64,000 nt of DNA. Origin: Endomychus coccineus. Lineage: Eukaryota > Arthropoda > Insecta > Coleoptera > Endomychidae. The position numbers and the translations under genes were made by a program. The stretch covers positions 56,184,039 through 56,248,038 of the forward strand of contig OY294067.1 in assembly GCA_958510875.1 (NCBI GenBank), given 5' to 3'. Positions 47,086-57,651 of the stretch are shown here, piece after piece. Each line of letters starts with the position of its first letter. Positions within the stretch are counted from its first letter, which is position 1. The notes beneath the pieces are model-generated. The model was given only the letters and a program-made list of their open reading frames with translations. It had not been told where the DNA came from and did no database searches.

Positions 47086-48023
47086 CCGGGATATCAAAAA
47101 TTATCTTGGTCAAGGGTGGTTGTGGAATCTAAAACGTGTGTTTTACTTTACGTTTGAAATAATTATGTCACTGTCACACTGACATCATCAATAACCTAGA
47201 AATTTCATTTGTAAAACAATTATGAAATAATTATGTGAACTTTGAACCTTTTCAGAGGTCGTGATAGCCACAATCCGGGTCAGAAACGGTTTTGAAATAG
47301 TTAATTTTCCGTAAATCGAATGACGTTCACGTGAGAAGCCCGTAGCACGCGAGTTAGAAAAGTGCAAACTGGTTGTACCTAATACGGCTTTACGACGACT
47401 TTTCGCGTGCCGTTTTCGCTCCATGTAGTTAGATTTAGTATCGGACCGTGCCCGACGGCCCTTCTTTTTTCTATAAATGCCCATTAAATAGGAAAACTTA
47501 ATTAAAACAGTTTAAGCTATTCTCAGATCTCAGCTACGCGCGTCTAACGTGCGACGTACCAAAGGGCATTTTCTTGCGACTAAAATATACACGAAGCGGG
47601 TAAAAGCTAGCGGCCCATAGTCAAAAACACTTCATTACTACTGGCGCCGGTCGCACGGGGCAAGAAACGGTCCCAAATTAACAAGGCTGAGGTAAAATGT
47701 ATAAACTCTAACTTACGCGCAGCGAGCTCCTCGAGGCATATGTCAAAATGATTTCGTTCGTAGCTAATTACATAGGACGTCTGGCGTTCATGCAATTATA
47801 TTTTCAGATAATTCGAACCTTCTAATTTCGATAGGCCACGTGAAAATCCCGGAGTCCAAAGCGCTAAAGACTTCTGAGTGTTACAATGTTCGTATAAAAT
47901 TGCGAAATTTCACACTTTTAGAAACTTCAAATTAATTATGACATAATTATTTCAAACGTAAAGTAAGACACACGTTTTAGATTCCACAACCACCCTTGAC
48001 CAAGAAAATGTTTGATATCCCGG
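47086..48023. mobile_element. TA-flanked inverted-repeat element B, copy 1 (938 bp)
   Basis: The ends CCGGGATATCAAAAATTATC and GATATCCCGG are flanked by TA. The outer 60 bases or so of each side (through AGGGTGGTTGTGG and AACGTGT) are inverted repeats. A less AT-rich centre holds a 98-codon minus-strand frame (47188-47484, MGIYRKKKGRRARSDTKSN) with no family I recognise. The copy at 62261-63167 is very similar. TA targets suggest a Tc1/mariner-type enzyme moved it. Confidence 0.85.
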
Positions 48024-49004
48024 TATATTAGGTAGTAGCTCTTGTGTAATAAGTTAGTACTTTGTGATATTTGTTTGAAGAATTTAATATGTTAGCGACA
48101 CTGTAGTCACATTTATTTATTAAACTAGTGAAAATCCAACTTTCAATACTTATTTTCTTTAAGTTATAAGTCCTAAACTTTGATTTGGATTCGGTTTGAA
48201 AAGTTCACACAATCAGGGATCTTGAACCCCCCCCCCCCCCCCTAACTACAAGTTTCCAAGCAATTACAAGCAATATTCAGAGACTGCATTAAAAAGTGCA
48301 GTAGAATGCATTTAAAGAAATTGTGCATCAAACGCCCCACTCTAACGCATATAACAAAGTTGCCAAATACCTTTCTTAATAAAATGCAAAAAACCGTTAA
48401 GCTCTATTGATCCACAGAATTAGGGCGAATATGATACGGTTTAGCTAATACTAAACCGAGTATAACTAAACATAATAGTTTAAATCCTAAGTACAAAGTC
48501 ATATATTATGAGAGAAACGAGACACGGTTAGGAAACCTTTGAATGTATACGTTTCGCGAAAATCTAATTACACTGAATACAAAATATCGTATTATAGTTT
48601 GAATCAATAATACACAAAGCACCCATTAAGTGTATACCGGTGTATACATTCAAACATAATAAAAAATGAAAACCTCCATTCAATTTGAATTTTCTATCTT
48701 GAACTATCGTTTCGAATGGGAAGAGAATATAAGAGAGTACTTGTTTTTAAAAGAAAGTAAAAAAATAATGAAGTAAATAAAGACGTGAATATAAATTGCA
48801 ATATCATTCATTCATTAATTTCCAATCGCTTTGTGAATTGACAATCCTCCCAATTTATTTATTTCATGTGTGTGTTCGTATCTCAATTTCATGTGTCACA
48901 TTCTTCTTTAACTCAAGTTATTCCGACTAGCATCGCGAAGTAAATGCTCCACATTGATATCTATCAATCTAATAATACGCAACTTCAGTAGAACAATAGA
49001 AAAG
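48024..49004. other. Unassigned spacer
   Basis: Contains a run of 16 C at 48227-48242. A weak inverted pair TTGAATGTATAC / GTATACATTCAA spans about 48540-48651. No gene seen. Confidence 0.4.
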
Positions 49005-49735
49005 ATTTGGACTGAATGCACATACATCCCGACAGAACGCATGAAACATTAGTGGTGTCTGCCCCTGTTTAGTATAAACCATAGACCTATTATCCTAAGG
49101 AGACGAAACATCTCATTCATAAAACTCCAGTTGACTTGTCGCAATGATTACATGAAGTATGACAAAGAAAACAAACGGACCTCTTTGTCGTCGAGTCATA
49201 ATTACTCCTTATTGGCAACGCTGTACCTAATAGCTAGGAGAAATACAGAAGCTGTCAAATTGCGTAGTACAAAACAAAGTCCCCTTCATAAGAGGTGCGC
49301 GGCGTTGTCGCCTTCTGAACAAATGATGCAATGGAATGGAATAGTTCTATATTTAAAAATTTTAATTTTTCTATAATTCGATTGTATATTCCAGGTTACC
49401 ATAAATTATGGAATATTTTTCAGAGAAAACGACATTTCAACAGTATTGCTTCTAATATAACCAATAAATAATGCTATGGATGTTTTTATAATAATTACAA
49501 ATCTTAATCCGGCACACAGAACAACTAATCCGGCAACAAACAGCACATTCCATACGGCCATACTTGTAATATACAGCGGTCTGGGTGGCCCGAAATTTTG
49601 GCAATATCTGATCGTATTTAAATATAAGCAATTCTGTCTCCTTAGGATAATAGGTCTATGGTATATATAAACCAACAAGTTATTAATAAGATCTCACAAT
49701 AAGTCGTGGAATATGGAATAGGAACGGTACCAGAA
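49005..49735. repeat. Dispersed repeat R, copy 1, split by an inverted-repeat element
   Basis: 49005-49079 and 49668-49735 together align with 52081-52230: AGATTTGGACTGAATGCA, CTGCCCCTGTTTAGTAT, then ACCAACA.GTTATTA and GAATATGGAATAGGAAC. The 581-bp element at 49080-49660 interrupts it. Confidence 0.7.
49080..49660. mobile_element. Short-TIR element (581 bp, hAT-like TSD)
   Basis: The 25-base ends beginning CATAGACCTATTATCC are perfect inverted repeats. GTATAAAC (49072-49079) on the left faces GTATATATAAAC on the right, compatible with an 8-bp TSD plus TA expansion. A 90-codon minus-strand frame at 49406-49678 overlaps the right end and shows hydrophobic stretches, but I recognise no family. 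Confidence 0.75.
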
Positions 49736-49744
49736 TAACATCGG

Positions 49745-50244
49745 GAGTCATATAACATAGCACGATAGCCCTCAACCTATGGAGAAGAATGTGTGGAACA
49801 AATTGGGGACTACAACCAAAAATGGACATATGGCTATACACCAAGATCATTAGGCCCATGATAGCATATGGCTCGGTGCTATAGTGGCCAAAGACTCAAC
49901 GGGCTGGGGCGATCCGAAGGCTAAGGAGCATACGAAGGCAAGCTTGCCTGGCTGCCACGGGAGCTATGAGAATAAGACCAACAGCCGCCTTAGAAGTCTT
50001 GCTGAACCTATCACCACTTCGCGTATATATACAAGGCGAAGTCAGTCACCAGTAGATTGGGCAGAGGGCAAGCGCACATAAGCAAATTGCACGGTAAGAT
50101 GTACAACGAGCTATGCAACGAATTGGAAACCAACCCCATAATAGAAATGGCATCGGATGAGATGCTTATCAAATATAGCTTCGAGAAAAACTTTAAAATA
50201 GTCATAACAGTCAGAGGCATGGAAGGGAAGACCTCCAATAAATA
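49745..50244 (+). pseudogene. RNase H-type LINE, RT thumb region
   Basis: The plus strand reads GLQPKMDIWLYTKIIRPMIA, YGSVL, then RRQACLAATGAMR and AALEVLLNLSPLRVYIQGE in two frames. In R1/LOA/I-type LINEs this corresponds to the RPxxxYGxxxW and ACxxxTGAxRTTPTxAxExL region between RT and RNase H. It is truncated on both sides and has frame changes. Confidence 0.75.
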
Positions 50245-52052
50245 CAGAAATGTCCTGTTACACTGACTGAGTGGCTGTATCTCGACAATGGTAAGGTCTA
50301 GAGGTTTGGGGGAAAATCCTCATGAATAAAGTGGGCAACCGCTAGGAGGCGTAACTGCTATGAAGAAACATAAAATTCACGCTATCTCGGAAAGTTAGAC
50401 GATGAGCTATAACTTTGAAAACACCATTAGCTTGGGTGATACCGCCTTATTTTGATTCTCGATATTTTTACGTATCTGTCATAATAAGGGAGGGAACGGC
50501 ATTTTTACATCAGAATTACAAGATACTGATTATGATAGTAGACTAAACCATTGTCACTGACTGTTAAATATGGTTCGGGAAAATCCGAGGGTAAATCCAA
50601 ATTTTCTGTCACTAATATTATGGACGGATGAAGCAACTTTCAGTAGCGGCGGAGGTGTAAATTTGCATAATATGTATTATTGGTCGAATCAAAACACACA
50701 TTGGATGCGGCAAGTAGAACATCAACACCGCTGGAGTTTGAACGTATGGTGCGGAATCGTGGAAGGAAAAATTGTAGGCCAACATTTTTTTTACCAAACC
50801 CTCAACGGAGCAAGGTTTCTGGAATTTTTTAACGTTTTTCTTCCACCACTTTTAGAAGACGTGTCCTTGGAAACAAGAAGGAACGTGTGGTTCCAGCTTC
50901 ATGGTTGTCCGATGCATCATAACCGAAACATACCTCAGCATTTAGACGAGCAATATTGGAATCGTGTTATTGGAAGAGGTAGTCTATTTCTCTGGCCGGC
51001 GCGATCGCCGGATCTAATTTGTTTAGATTTTTACCTATGGGGTAGATTGAAAGACCTGGGTTTTCAAGAGAAACCAATAACCAGGGCTGAAGTGAAGCAG
51101 CGGTTTTTTCTACCGAAATTAGATTAAATATCGAGAGCATCGAGAATGATGGAAGACATTTTCAACATTTGTGAACTATTTGTGGTTAAACTTAGAGTAA
51201 TTATGAGTGTTTTGTGCATCTTTTGTTTTATTGTTATCACAGATGTTCCTCTGGCCTGTTGGCTTTTAAACACGCTTCAAAACTAGTTTTGAAATAATCT
51301 TAAGTGTGAAGGAAGGCTCGACGTGTTAAGAATTGTGTGCTAAATGGAAAGAAAATCGAATCGTAATTTGAATTACGTCGGTCATCATGGATGTGATTTG
51401 TTTTTCTCGCAAAGGTAACTTGATCCGATTAAGGTAATTTTTACCAATTCCTCCCATAAATCGACAACGGATGGAGAAATCGATATGCGGTTTTCACTTA
51501 AATTTAGCCAAGTTTATGATGGCTAAGATTTTGTCAAGAAAATAGTACCGTCCCATTTAACTTTTTCCAAAAATCACAAAAATGTGTAATAGCTGCAGAT
51601 AACGCCCTCTAGTTTATTTGTTTTCAACTAAACGGCTCAACAGATAAAATTCTTTTAAAAGACCATAAAATGCTCTTTCAAACGAGATCAAAAATATTCA
51701 AACGGTTGTATGGTTCAGGAGATATTTGAATGTAAATATTGAAAAATGCATTGACTTCCCCTCGCTTATTATGACAGATACGAAAAAATGTCGCGATGCA
51801 GAATAATGCGGTATTACCCAAGCTATCAAATGATGTTTTCAAAGTTATAGCCCATTGTCTAAATTTCCGAGATAGCGTGAATTTTAAGTTTCTTCATATC
51901 AGTTACGCCTTCTAGCGGTTGAATTACGAACTTCAAAATAACTTTCAGCCATTTCTTTTACCCACTTTACTCATGAGGATTTTTTTCCCAAACCTCTAGG
52001 TCTTACCATTGGCGAGATACAGCCACTCCATACCCTTATCCGGACACCCGAT
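50245..52052 (+). mobile_element. Tc1/mariner-type element with about 200-bp TIRs (1.8 kb)
   Basis: Long inverted ends: 50270-50440 (GTGGCTGTATCTCG, AACCTCTAG-type text, CTATCTCGGAAAGTTAGAC) match the complement of 51830-52030. The right end GGACACCCGATA meets TA (52053-52054); the left outermost 25 bases are diverged, so 50245 is approximate. It encodes one transposase fragment (50570-51127). Confidence 0.75.
50570..51127 (+). pseudogene. Tc1/mariner-type transposase, catalytic half (185 codons)
   Basis: The open frame begins inside the catalytic domain: LILWTDEATFSSGGGVNLHN carries the first Asp, then WMRQVEHQHRWSLNVWCGIV, GQHFFYQTLNGARFLEF and VWFQLHGCPMHHNRNIPQHL. At this last place the family has QHDGAPAH, so the second catalytic Asp is replaced by His. 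WPARSPDLICLDFYLWGRLK is the third-residue region, still with Asp. The N-terminal DNA-binding part is missing, with remnants too broken to read upstream. The enzyme would be inactive, though the frame is surprisingly long. Confidence 0.9.
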
Positions 52053-52080
52053 ATATAGCCAAGTCAAAGACAAGAGCCTC

Positions 52081-52230
52081 AGATTTGGACTGAATGCAAA
52101 TACATCCCGACAGTAACGCATGATGCATTAGCGGTTTCTGCCCCTGTTTAGTATCCACCAACATGTTATTAAGTACAAAGTCATATATATATATAATATA
52201 TCGTAGAATATGGAATAGGAACAGTACCAA
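52081..52230. repeat. Dispersed repeat R, copy 2
   Basis: Aligns with 49005-49079 plus 49668-49735 and shows the site without the 581-bp insertion (GTATCCACCAACATGTTATT). An (AT)n run lies at about 52186-52200. Confidence 0.7.
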
Positions 52231-52620
52231 CGAACTATTTATCGTCAGAGGGGTCATCTTTTTAAATGTCCTCTCTAAACATATCACCATTCAGTACACA
52301 TTTTTCGAACGTTGGGGTCGGCTCGAGTCGAAAGAAATAAATGTCGAGTGTAACCACAATATTGTTTCAAGTAAGTCCACCAGGGGCGTATGATTCAACG
52401 AGTCCATGAAACCTAACCTATGACGCATTAAAAAAAACATAAATATCAGTACCATCTAGGTTCGCCTTCAGGCACAGTCTGAGTAGGCTGCAGCCTATGG
52501 CGTCCTCCTATTTCTAATGTTATGGATTGTCTAGAATCCAGATATGAGAGGAATAGTTTGAAAAAGCTTTTTAAGACGGAGTGAGTGTAGCGGACAAAGC
52601 AGTTTCTTGATTCTGATTTA
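52231..52620. other. Unassigned spacer
   Basis: No gene or element end recognised. Confidence 0.4.
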
Positions 52621-52910
52621 TTTGGCAAATGTATGTTCTCGTGTAGCAACCAAATGGTAAATGCAAAACACTTGAAATATTGATACAAACTAGATCATGC
52701 GTTAAATTTACTGGTTTTCGAGTCATTGAAAAGAGAGGTCCCTCGAAATACTAGACGCTATTCGCTTAGTTAGCACACTTTCATGTTGAAAACGAACCTA
52801 GGATCACATATTATATTCTAGGTCCTGGTGAAAATAAGTATAGCCAATTTGATAATATATCGTTAGATATGGATTGCTTCAGCTGCAATTTATATTCACT
52901 TAAATATGAC
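52621..52910. repeat. Dispersed repeat D, copy 2
   Basis: From AAATGTATGTTCTCGTGTAG to ACTTAAATATGACCACTTAT, it matches copy 3 over its full length (shared TACTAGACGCTATTCGCTT and AACGAACCTAGGATCAC). It shows the site without the Tc1-like insertion (AATTTGATAATATATCGTT). Confidence 0.8.
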
Positions 52911-53502
52911 CACTTATCGTAACAGGCTGTGATAAATAGGCGGCGCGGCGTGATTGGACGTCAGTGAGCGTTAGTCTCCATGTATATAAACAATTATTTA
53001 TAAATCAACACAACATGATTCTGTTAAATAAATAAAGAAATAAATTCTTGAATTCCTGTGAAGCAAACCGTAATCTGATATCCTACAAACAAAAATACGT
53101 AGCAAATGGAATTAATCGAAAGATAAGCCCCTTTTCTTGGAAAACAAATGCATACAAGATACTTCAAAAATGCCAATGATTGCACTCGATATAAACACAT
53201 TCCAAATTTGGCTTTTAATTATAAGAAAAGAATATCACCCACAATGCATTTATTGTGGCGTTTTATCAACTTATTTTATAATTATTTTTAACTTTTTCGA
53301 ATTCAAAACTTACATAAGTATTAAGTTCTTATATATGCATGTGATATTCAAGTTCTGATCAAAATTATAAGACATATTATTTGTACAGTAATATTTTGAA
53401 ATTTTTGATAATTAAGACTAATCAATATTCAGATAAAATATAATAATTGAATCTTGAATATTTAGGCAAGTAGGTCATATTCGTATATAGTTCGTATTTT
53501 TT
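52911..53502. other. Unassigned spacer between repeat D copies
   Basis: No domain or repeat end is recognised. A 73-codon frame at 53137-53358 is probably chance. Confidence 0.4.
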
Positions 53503-54264
53503 TATCAAATGTATGTTCTCGTGTAACGACCGAATGGTAAATGCAAACCTCGATGCAAACCACTTGAAATATTGATACAAACTAGATATGATGCGTTAAA
53601 TTTACTGGTTTTCGAGTTATTGAACAGTGAGGTCCCTAGAAATACTAGACGCTATTCGCTTAGTTAGCACACTTCCATGTTGAGAACGAACCTAGGATCA
53701 CATATTATATTCTAAAGACGGTACTGGTGAAAATAAGTATAGCGAATTTGATAATATACAGGGTGTTTCAGTTTTTTCGTTCATAACTTCGGTAAACGAT
53801 AGAACTTCTAAAAATAATAGGGGTCTTTTATATAAAATCACTTAGTTTCCGAGATAAAGGGTGTTCAAATTTTGAAAAAATATTACATTTTCCTCATTAT
53901 CTTCTAAGCAAATGAAGATTTTTGGTCCAAACTTGGTATATTTCAGTTTTACTAGATGAGAAATTTTTTTGGTCACAAAATGTACAAGTACAGTGGCGTA
54001 GTTTTGGTGTTTTGTACGCATTTAAACCCCTTAAACTTCTACGCCAATGGTCGGAAATTATTATTGTATACAAATTTAAGAACTTTGATTTATTTTCTAT
54101 AAAAAAGTATTCTTGATAAATTTCCCTTAGAAGCTTCCTATTCGAGCTATTTTGATTTTTTTAATCAGGGTTATCTCATGGAATTTCTTTTGAAGGACTA
54201 TTTAAAAAGCAAAAAAATATTTAAATACCTAGTTTATGGGAACTATAAAAAATAATTCATAATA

Positions 54265-54870
54265 AATGCTCAAAAAGATCCATTTACTTCAACGCAACGG
54301 CGACATAGATTTCTCAACGATCTTCTTGTTCGATTTAACATTTTGTTATTTATTTCACCACAAGCTCTTCGAATACGATTCAGTAGATCTTCTCTATTAT
54401 GAACCGGCATGGCATGAATTTCATCTTTCAAATAACACTAAGCAAAAAAGTCCAGAGGATTAAAGTCAGGTGATCGAATGGGTTATGCAACTGGATCACA
54501 TCTATCAATCCATCTTTCACCGTACTTCCTATTTAGACATTCTCGTACTTGTCTTCCAAAATGGGCACGACAATCATTCATTGTATCCATGCATTTGTTC
54601 CCTCATTGAATGGTGTTTCCTCCCACATGCCTTCGTGGTTTGTTACCAAAAATTAGAAAAATGGAGTGGCAGTTAGTCTGTCTGGTAAAACGTATGGGCC
54701 AAAAATGTTGTTCTTGTAAATGCCAAGCCAGACATTGACATTGAATTCTTCTTGAAAATGCATACATCTTGTACCATGATGGGTTTTCATTTGCCCATAA
54801 GAAACTGAACAACAACGAAAACTTTCTCCAGCAAATATTCTGGATAGATGAAGCACATCTTATACAGACG
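54265..54870 (-). pseudogene. Tc1-like transposase, minus-strand half
   Basis: In mixed frames, N to C: FLWANENPSWYKMYAF, FNVNVWLGIYKNNIFGPYVL, PDRLTATPFF, MNDCRAHFGRQVREWLNRKY (second Asp region), RSPDFNPLDFFAWCYLKDE-like text (third region), and RSLRNLCRRCVEVNG near 54290. The first catalytic motif (WIDEAH) is absent here but present on the other arm. Three or more frame changes break it. Confidence 0.8.
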
Positions 54871-55175
54871 TGGATTTATTAATTTCCACAATTAACTTTT
54901 ATGGGCCAATGAAAACACTCATGGTACAAGATCTAGGAATTACCAAGAAAAATTCAGTCTCCATGTCTGGCTTAGCATTTACAAAAACAATATATTTGGC
55001 CCATACGTTTTAGCAGACATACTAAAGGCCACTGTATTTTTCGAATTTTTTGAAACTAACCACGAAGACATGTGGGAGGAAACACCATTCAATGAGGGAA
55101 TAAATGCATGGATACAATTGGATGATTGTCGTGCCCATTTTGGAAGACAAGTACGAGAATGGCTAAATAGGTGAT
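54840..55175 (+). pseudogene. Tc1-like transposase, plus-strand half
   Basis: The plus strand reads FWIDEAHLIQTWIY (first Asp), then FSLHVWLSIYKNNIFGPYVL, ETNHEDMWEETPFNEGINAW and IQLDDCRAHFGRQVREWLNR (second Asp), and stops at 55175. The part with the third catalytic residue is lost. It duplicates the middle of the minus-strand half in inverse orientation. Confidence 0.85.
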
Positions 55176-55776
55176 AAATGGATCAGTTTGAGCATTTATT
55201 ATGTATTATTTTTTTTCGTAACCAATAAATAGGTATTTAAATAATTTTTTACCTTTTAAATAGTCCTTCAAAAAAATTCCATGAGATAACCCTCATTAGA
55301 AAAATTAAAATTGCTCGTCTAGGAAGAGAAATTTATCAAGAATATTTTTTATAGAAAATAAATCAAAGTTTTTAAATTTGTATACAATAATATTTTCCGA
55401 CCATTGGCGTAGAAGTTTAAGGGGTTTGCATGCGTACAAACCAGAAAAATTTCTAATCCAGTAAAACTGAAGTTTATCAAGTTTGAACCAAAAATTTTCA
55501 TTCGTTTAGAAGATAATGAAGAAAATGTAATAGTTTTTCAAAACTTCAACATCCTGTATCTCGGAAACGAAGTGGTTTAGAGAAAAATTTTATATGAAAG
55601 ACCCCTATTATTCTTAGAAGTTCTATCGTTTACCGAAGCTCTGAACGAAAAAACTGAAACACCCTGTGTAGTTAGATATGGGTTGTTTCAACTGCAATTT
55701 GTAGTCACTTAAATATGACCACTTATAAAAAATTCTCGGGAAATAGGTCACATTAACACTCTGTTTTAAAATTTTC

Positions 55777-55818
55777 GTCTTTACGTACGTTTCGGTCTCA
55801 CGACCATCATCAGAAGAC
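55777..55818 (-). ncRNA. Hammerhead-ribozyme-like motif, left arm
   Basis: The complement of this stretch equals 56032-56073 base for base in the core: GUCUU, CUGAUGA, extra U, GGUC-GUGA-GACC, GAAA, CGUACG, UA, AAGAC. See the right-arm entry for the pairing. Confidence 0.6.
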
Positions 55819-56031
55819 TTATTACGTCTAAAAATTGATTACTTAAAACTAATTGTATTACACAAAGCGTCCAAATCGCACCAATTTCAATTGAAATGCC
55901 CACGTCGCCGAAACGAACAGAAACACGATTAAACAATTTCGTCGACGTGGACATTTCAATTGAAATTGGTGCGATTTGGACGCTTTGTGTAATACAATTA
56001 GTTTTAAGTTATCAAGTTTTAGACATAATAA

Positions 56032-56073
56032 GTCTTCTGATGATGGTCGTGAGACCGAAACGTACGTAAAGAC
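56032..56073 (+). ncRNA. Hammerhead-ribozyme-like motif, right arm
   Basis: Stem I: GUCUU (56032-56036) pairs with AAGAC (56069-56073). Core CUGAUGA at 56037-56043. Stem II: GGUC (56045-56048), tetraloop GUGA, GACC (56053-56056). GAA (56057-56059), then a self-complementary ACGUACGU (56060-56067) as a loop-less stem III, and UA before the expected cleavage point after 56068. This is the order of a type I hammerhead. One extra U (56044) lies between the core and stem II. Short stem III forms are known in Penelope-like elements and are thought to act as dimers. Cleavage is not shown. Confidence 0.65.
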
Positions 56074-56122
56074 GAAAATTTTAAAACAGAGTTAAAGTGA
56101 CCTATTTCCCGAGAATTTTTAT

Positions 56123-56339
56123 CTAAATTCATACTGGGTCAAGAATCTTTATTATTATGACCACCTATTACTATTTATATTATTACTGTACCTAGGTATT
56201 TGACTATTTGTATTTAGATATGATCATGTATACAGTTCGGTAAATACCTTGTTAAATGATGGTCCCAGATTACCAGGACCCGTTATCAAAATGCGTTAAG
56301 CTAGTCAATAATACATTAAAATCGGTACGGCTGTAATCT
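56123..56339. other. Unassigned spacer
   Basis: No feature recognised between the palindrome and the Penelope fragment. Confidence 0.4.
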
Positions 56340-56790
56340 CCGATAATTTAACATACAAACTTAGATTTTCAAATCCTAATCTTCCTAAACTATATTGCTC
56401 ACCTAAAATTCATAATTCCTTGAGACCAATCATTTTAAACATTAATTGTCCTACGTATAAAAAATGGTTAGTTAAGGAATTTAGCAACTTTCAAGCCGCA
56501 CCAAGAATGTCTATGAAAAATTTCCAAACAAAAAAGGGAATTGGAACGTAGCCAAGTAACCAAATTGGAGCCTTCACCTTCAAATTCCACAATTTCACTT
56601 ATCATCCTTCAGCAAAACCAGAAGAAACATTTTAACGCGGTATAAGGAACATTTTGTCGATATGAAGAAAAATAAAGGTGAAAAATCAGCGTTAGCCGAA
56701 TATATTTTGAATACATGTCACACCATTTCTAAAAAAAGTTTATCACTTTTAAAACAGTACAGACAAATATCTAGGTAATGGTTATGTTAA
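56340..56790 (+). pseudogene. Penelope-like element fragment (RT start joined to endonuclease end)
   Basis: The plus strand reads KLYCSPKIHNSLRPIIL (the LPKIHK RT motif), NINCPTYKKWLVKEFSNFQ and PRMSMKNFQTK. After about 60 bases of other text come LTRYKEHFVDMKKNKGEK-like residues (56630-56690), SALAEYILNTCHT and SLLKQY, which fit the C-terminal endonuclease tract. The RT palm and the GIY-YIG core between are deleted. Confidence 0.7.
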
Positions 56791-56929
56791 AAGATACAGT
56801 TGTAGATATTGGGCTGATAATAGTCTGAACAAAATGGATCAGGTTCATATATAGTATTCCCAAAAAATAAATATTTGGCTGCAATTTAGCGCCAACAATA
56901 TTGTGGGACCTTTTTTTGATAGAGATTTG

Positions 56930-57560
56930 GAAATATCATCTCTCAACATAGGCGTCTGTTTCCAAATTCATTAAATCAAAACCATGAAATATAGTGCCAT
57001 GAAAATGATGCACCAGCCTATGCCTTTAAACTTTAGAATTTTTTTTTAACACTAGGATAGCCGGCGAGGTAACCAAACTCTGCACCACTACGTTTTTTGA
57101 GGTATCAAAAAAGTCGGGTGTACGTTAATAGATCACACAAGATCTCAATTACAGATTCGACAAAAAATTGCCGATGTACCTCTTATTAGGTAGAAAAACT
57201 CAATTCAAGGCAGTACTCATGCGTAGCATTACTGTCAGGAAGTTGATGATGGATACCAAAGTTCTCAATTTGAGATAACTAGTTTTAATTTTTTTCATAA
57301 ATGGCAACTAGACAGATGACATTCCTCAACTTAGGCTTCTGTTCCCAAACTTATTAAATTAAAACCAGCAGGATGGTGTTAACTACAAATTTTCTGAACA
57401 CTCCTTCCCCAATCAGATGTAGGGGCCGACCAGGAATTATAGAATGACAAAGTAACTAGACTTGGCGTCACTCGATTTTATTTGTGGGGGTATCTAATAA
57501 GTCGAGTTAACGTTAATAGACTGGACAACCTCAAAACCCTATTATGAATTGAAACATACA
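56930..57560. repeat. Diverged two-unit tandem repeat (about 385-bp period)
   Basis: TCTCAACATAGGCGTCTGTT at about 56941 recurs as CCTCAACTTAGGCTTCTGTT at about 57326, and GTACGTTAATAGATCACACA near 57119 recurs as TTAACGTTAATAGACTGGAC near 57503. Between these, similarity is patchy. Confidence 0.55.
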
Positions 57561-57651
57561 CATGATTCATTTTCTTCATGATCATTTTAAGGTCAATCTT
57601 ACTATCCCCAAATAGTATTTAAACAGGCACATTTTGATTTATAATTTAATT

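Larger units (their letters stand above)
53757..55668. mobile_element. Tc1-like element as an inverted duplication (1.9 kb)
   Basis: The ends TACAGGGTGTTTCAG and its complement are flanked by TA (53755-53756, 55669-55670). Non-coding arms of about 500 bases (53757-54255; about 55180-55668) are complementary. Between them lie two transposase pieces in opposite directions that meet at about 54840-54870: one on the minus strand (54265-54870) and one on the plus strand (54840-55175). The element therefore arose by inverted duplication with unequal loss. Confidence 0.85.
53503..55727. repeat. Dispersed repeat D, copy 3, split by a Tc1-like element
   Basis: 53503-53756 and 55671-55727 are the two parts; the insertion at 53757-55668 separates AATTTGATAATA from GTTAGATATGGGTTG. 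The end (CACTTAAATATGACCACTTAT) is followed at once by the 0.4 kb palindrome. Confidence 0.8.
55725..56122. repeat. 0.4 kb near-perfect palindrome with hammerhead-like motifs
   Basis: Arms of about 180 bases (start AAAATTCTCGGGAAATAGGTC; end GACCTATTTCCCGAGAATTTT) enclose a spacer of about 40 bases near 55910-55950. Only a handful of mismatches are seen. Each arm carries a hammerhead-like motif reading inward to outward. A related single arm lies at 40.38-40.50 kb, next to unrecognised sequence. Confidence 0.9.

Noticed and set aside
47607..47795. 62-codon minus-strand frame in element B
   Set aside because: No family resemblance, and it is broken in copy 2.
48538..48651. Small MITE with TTGAATGTATAC ends
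   Set aside because: Only 12 bases of inverted repeat, no TSD and no other copy seen.
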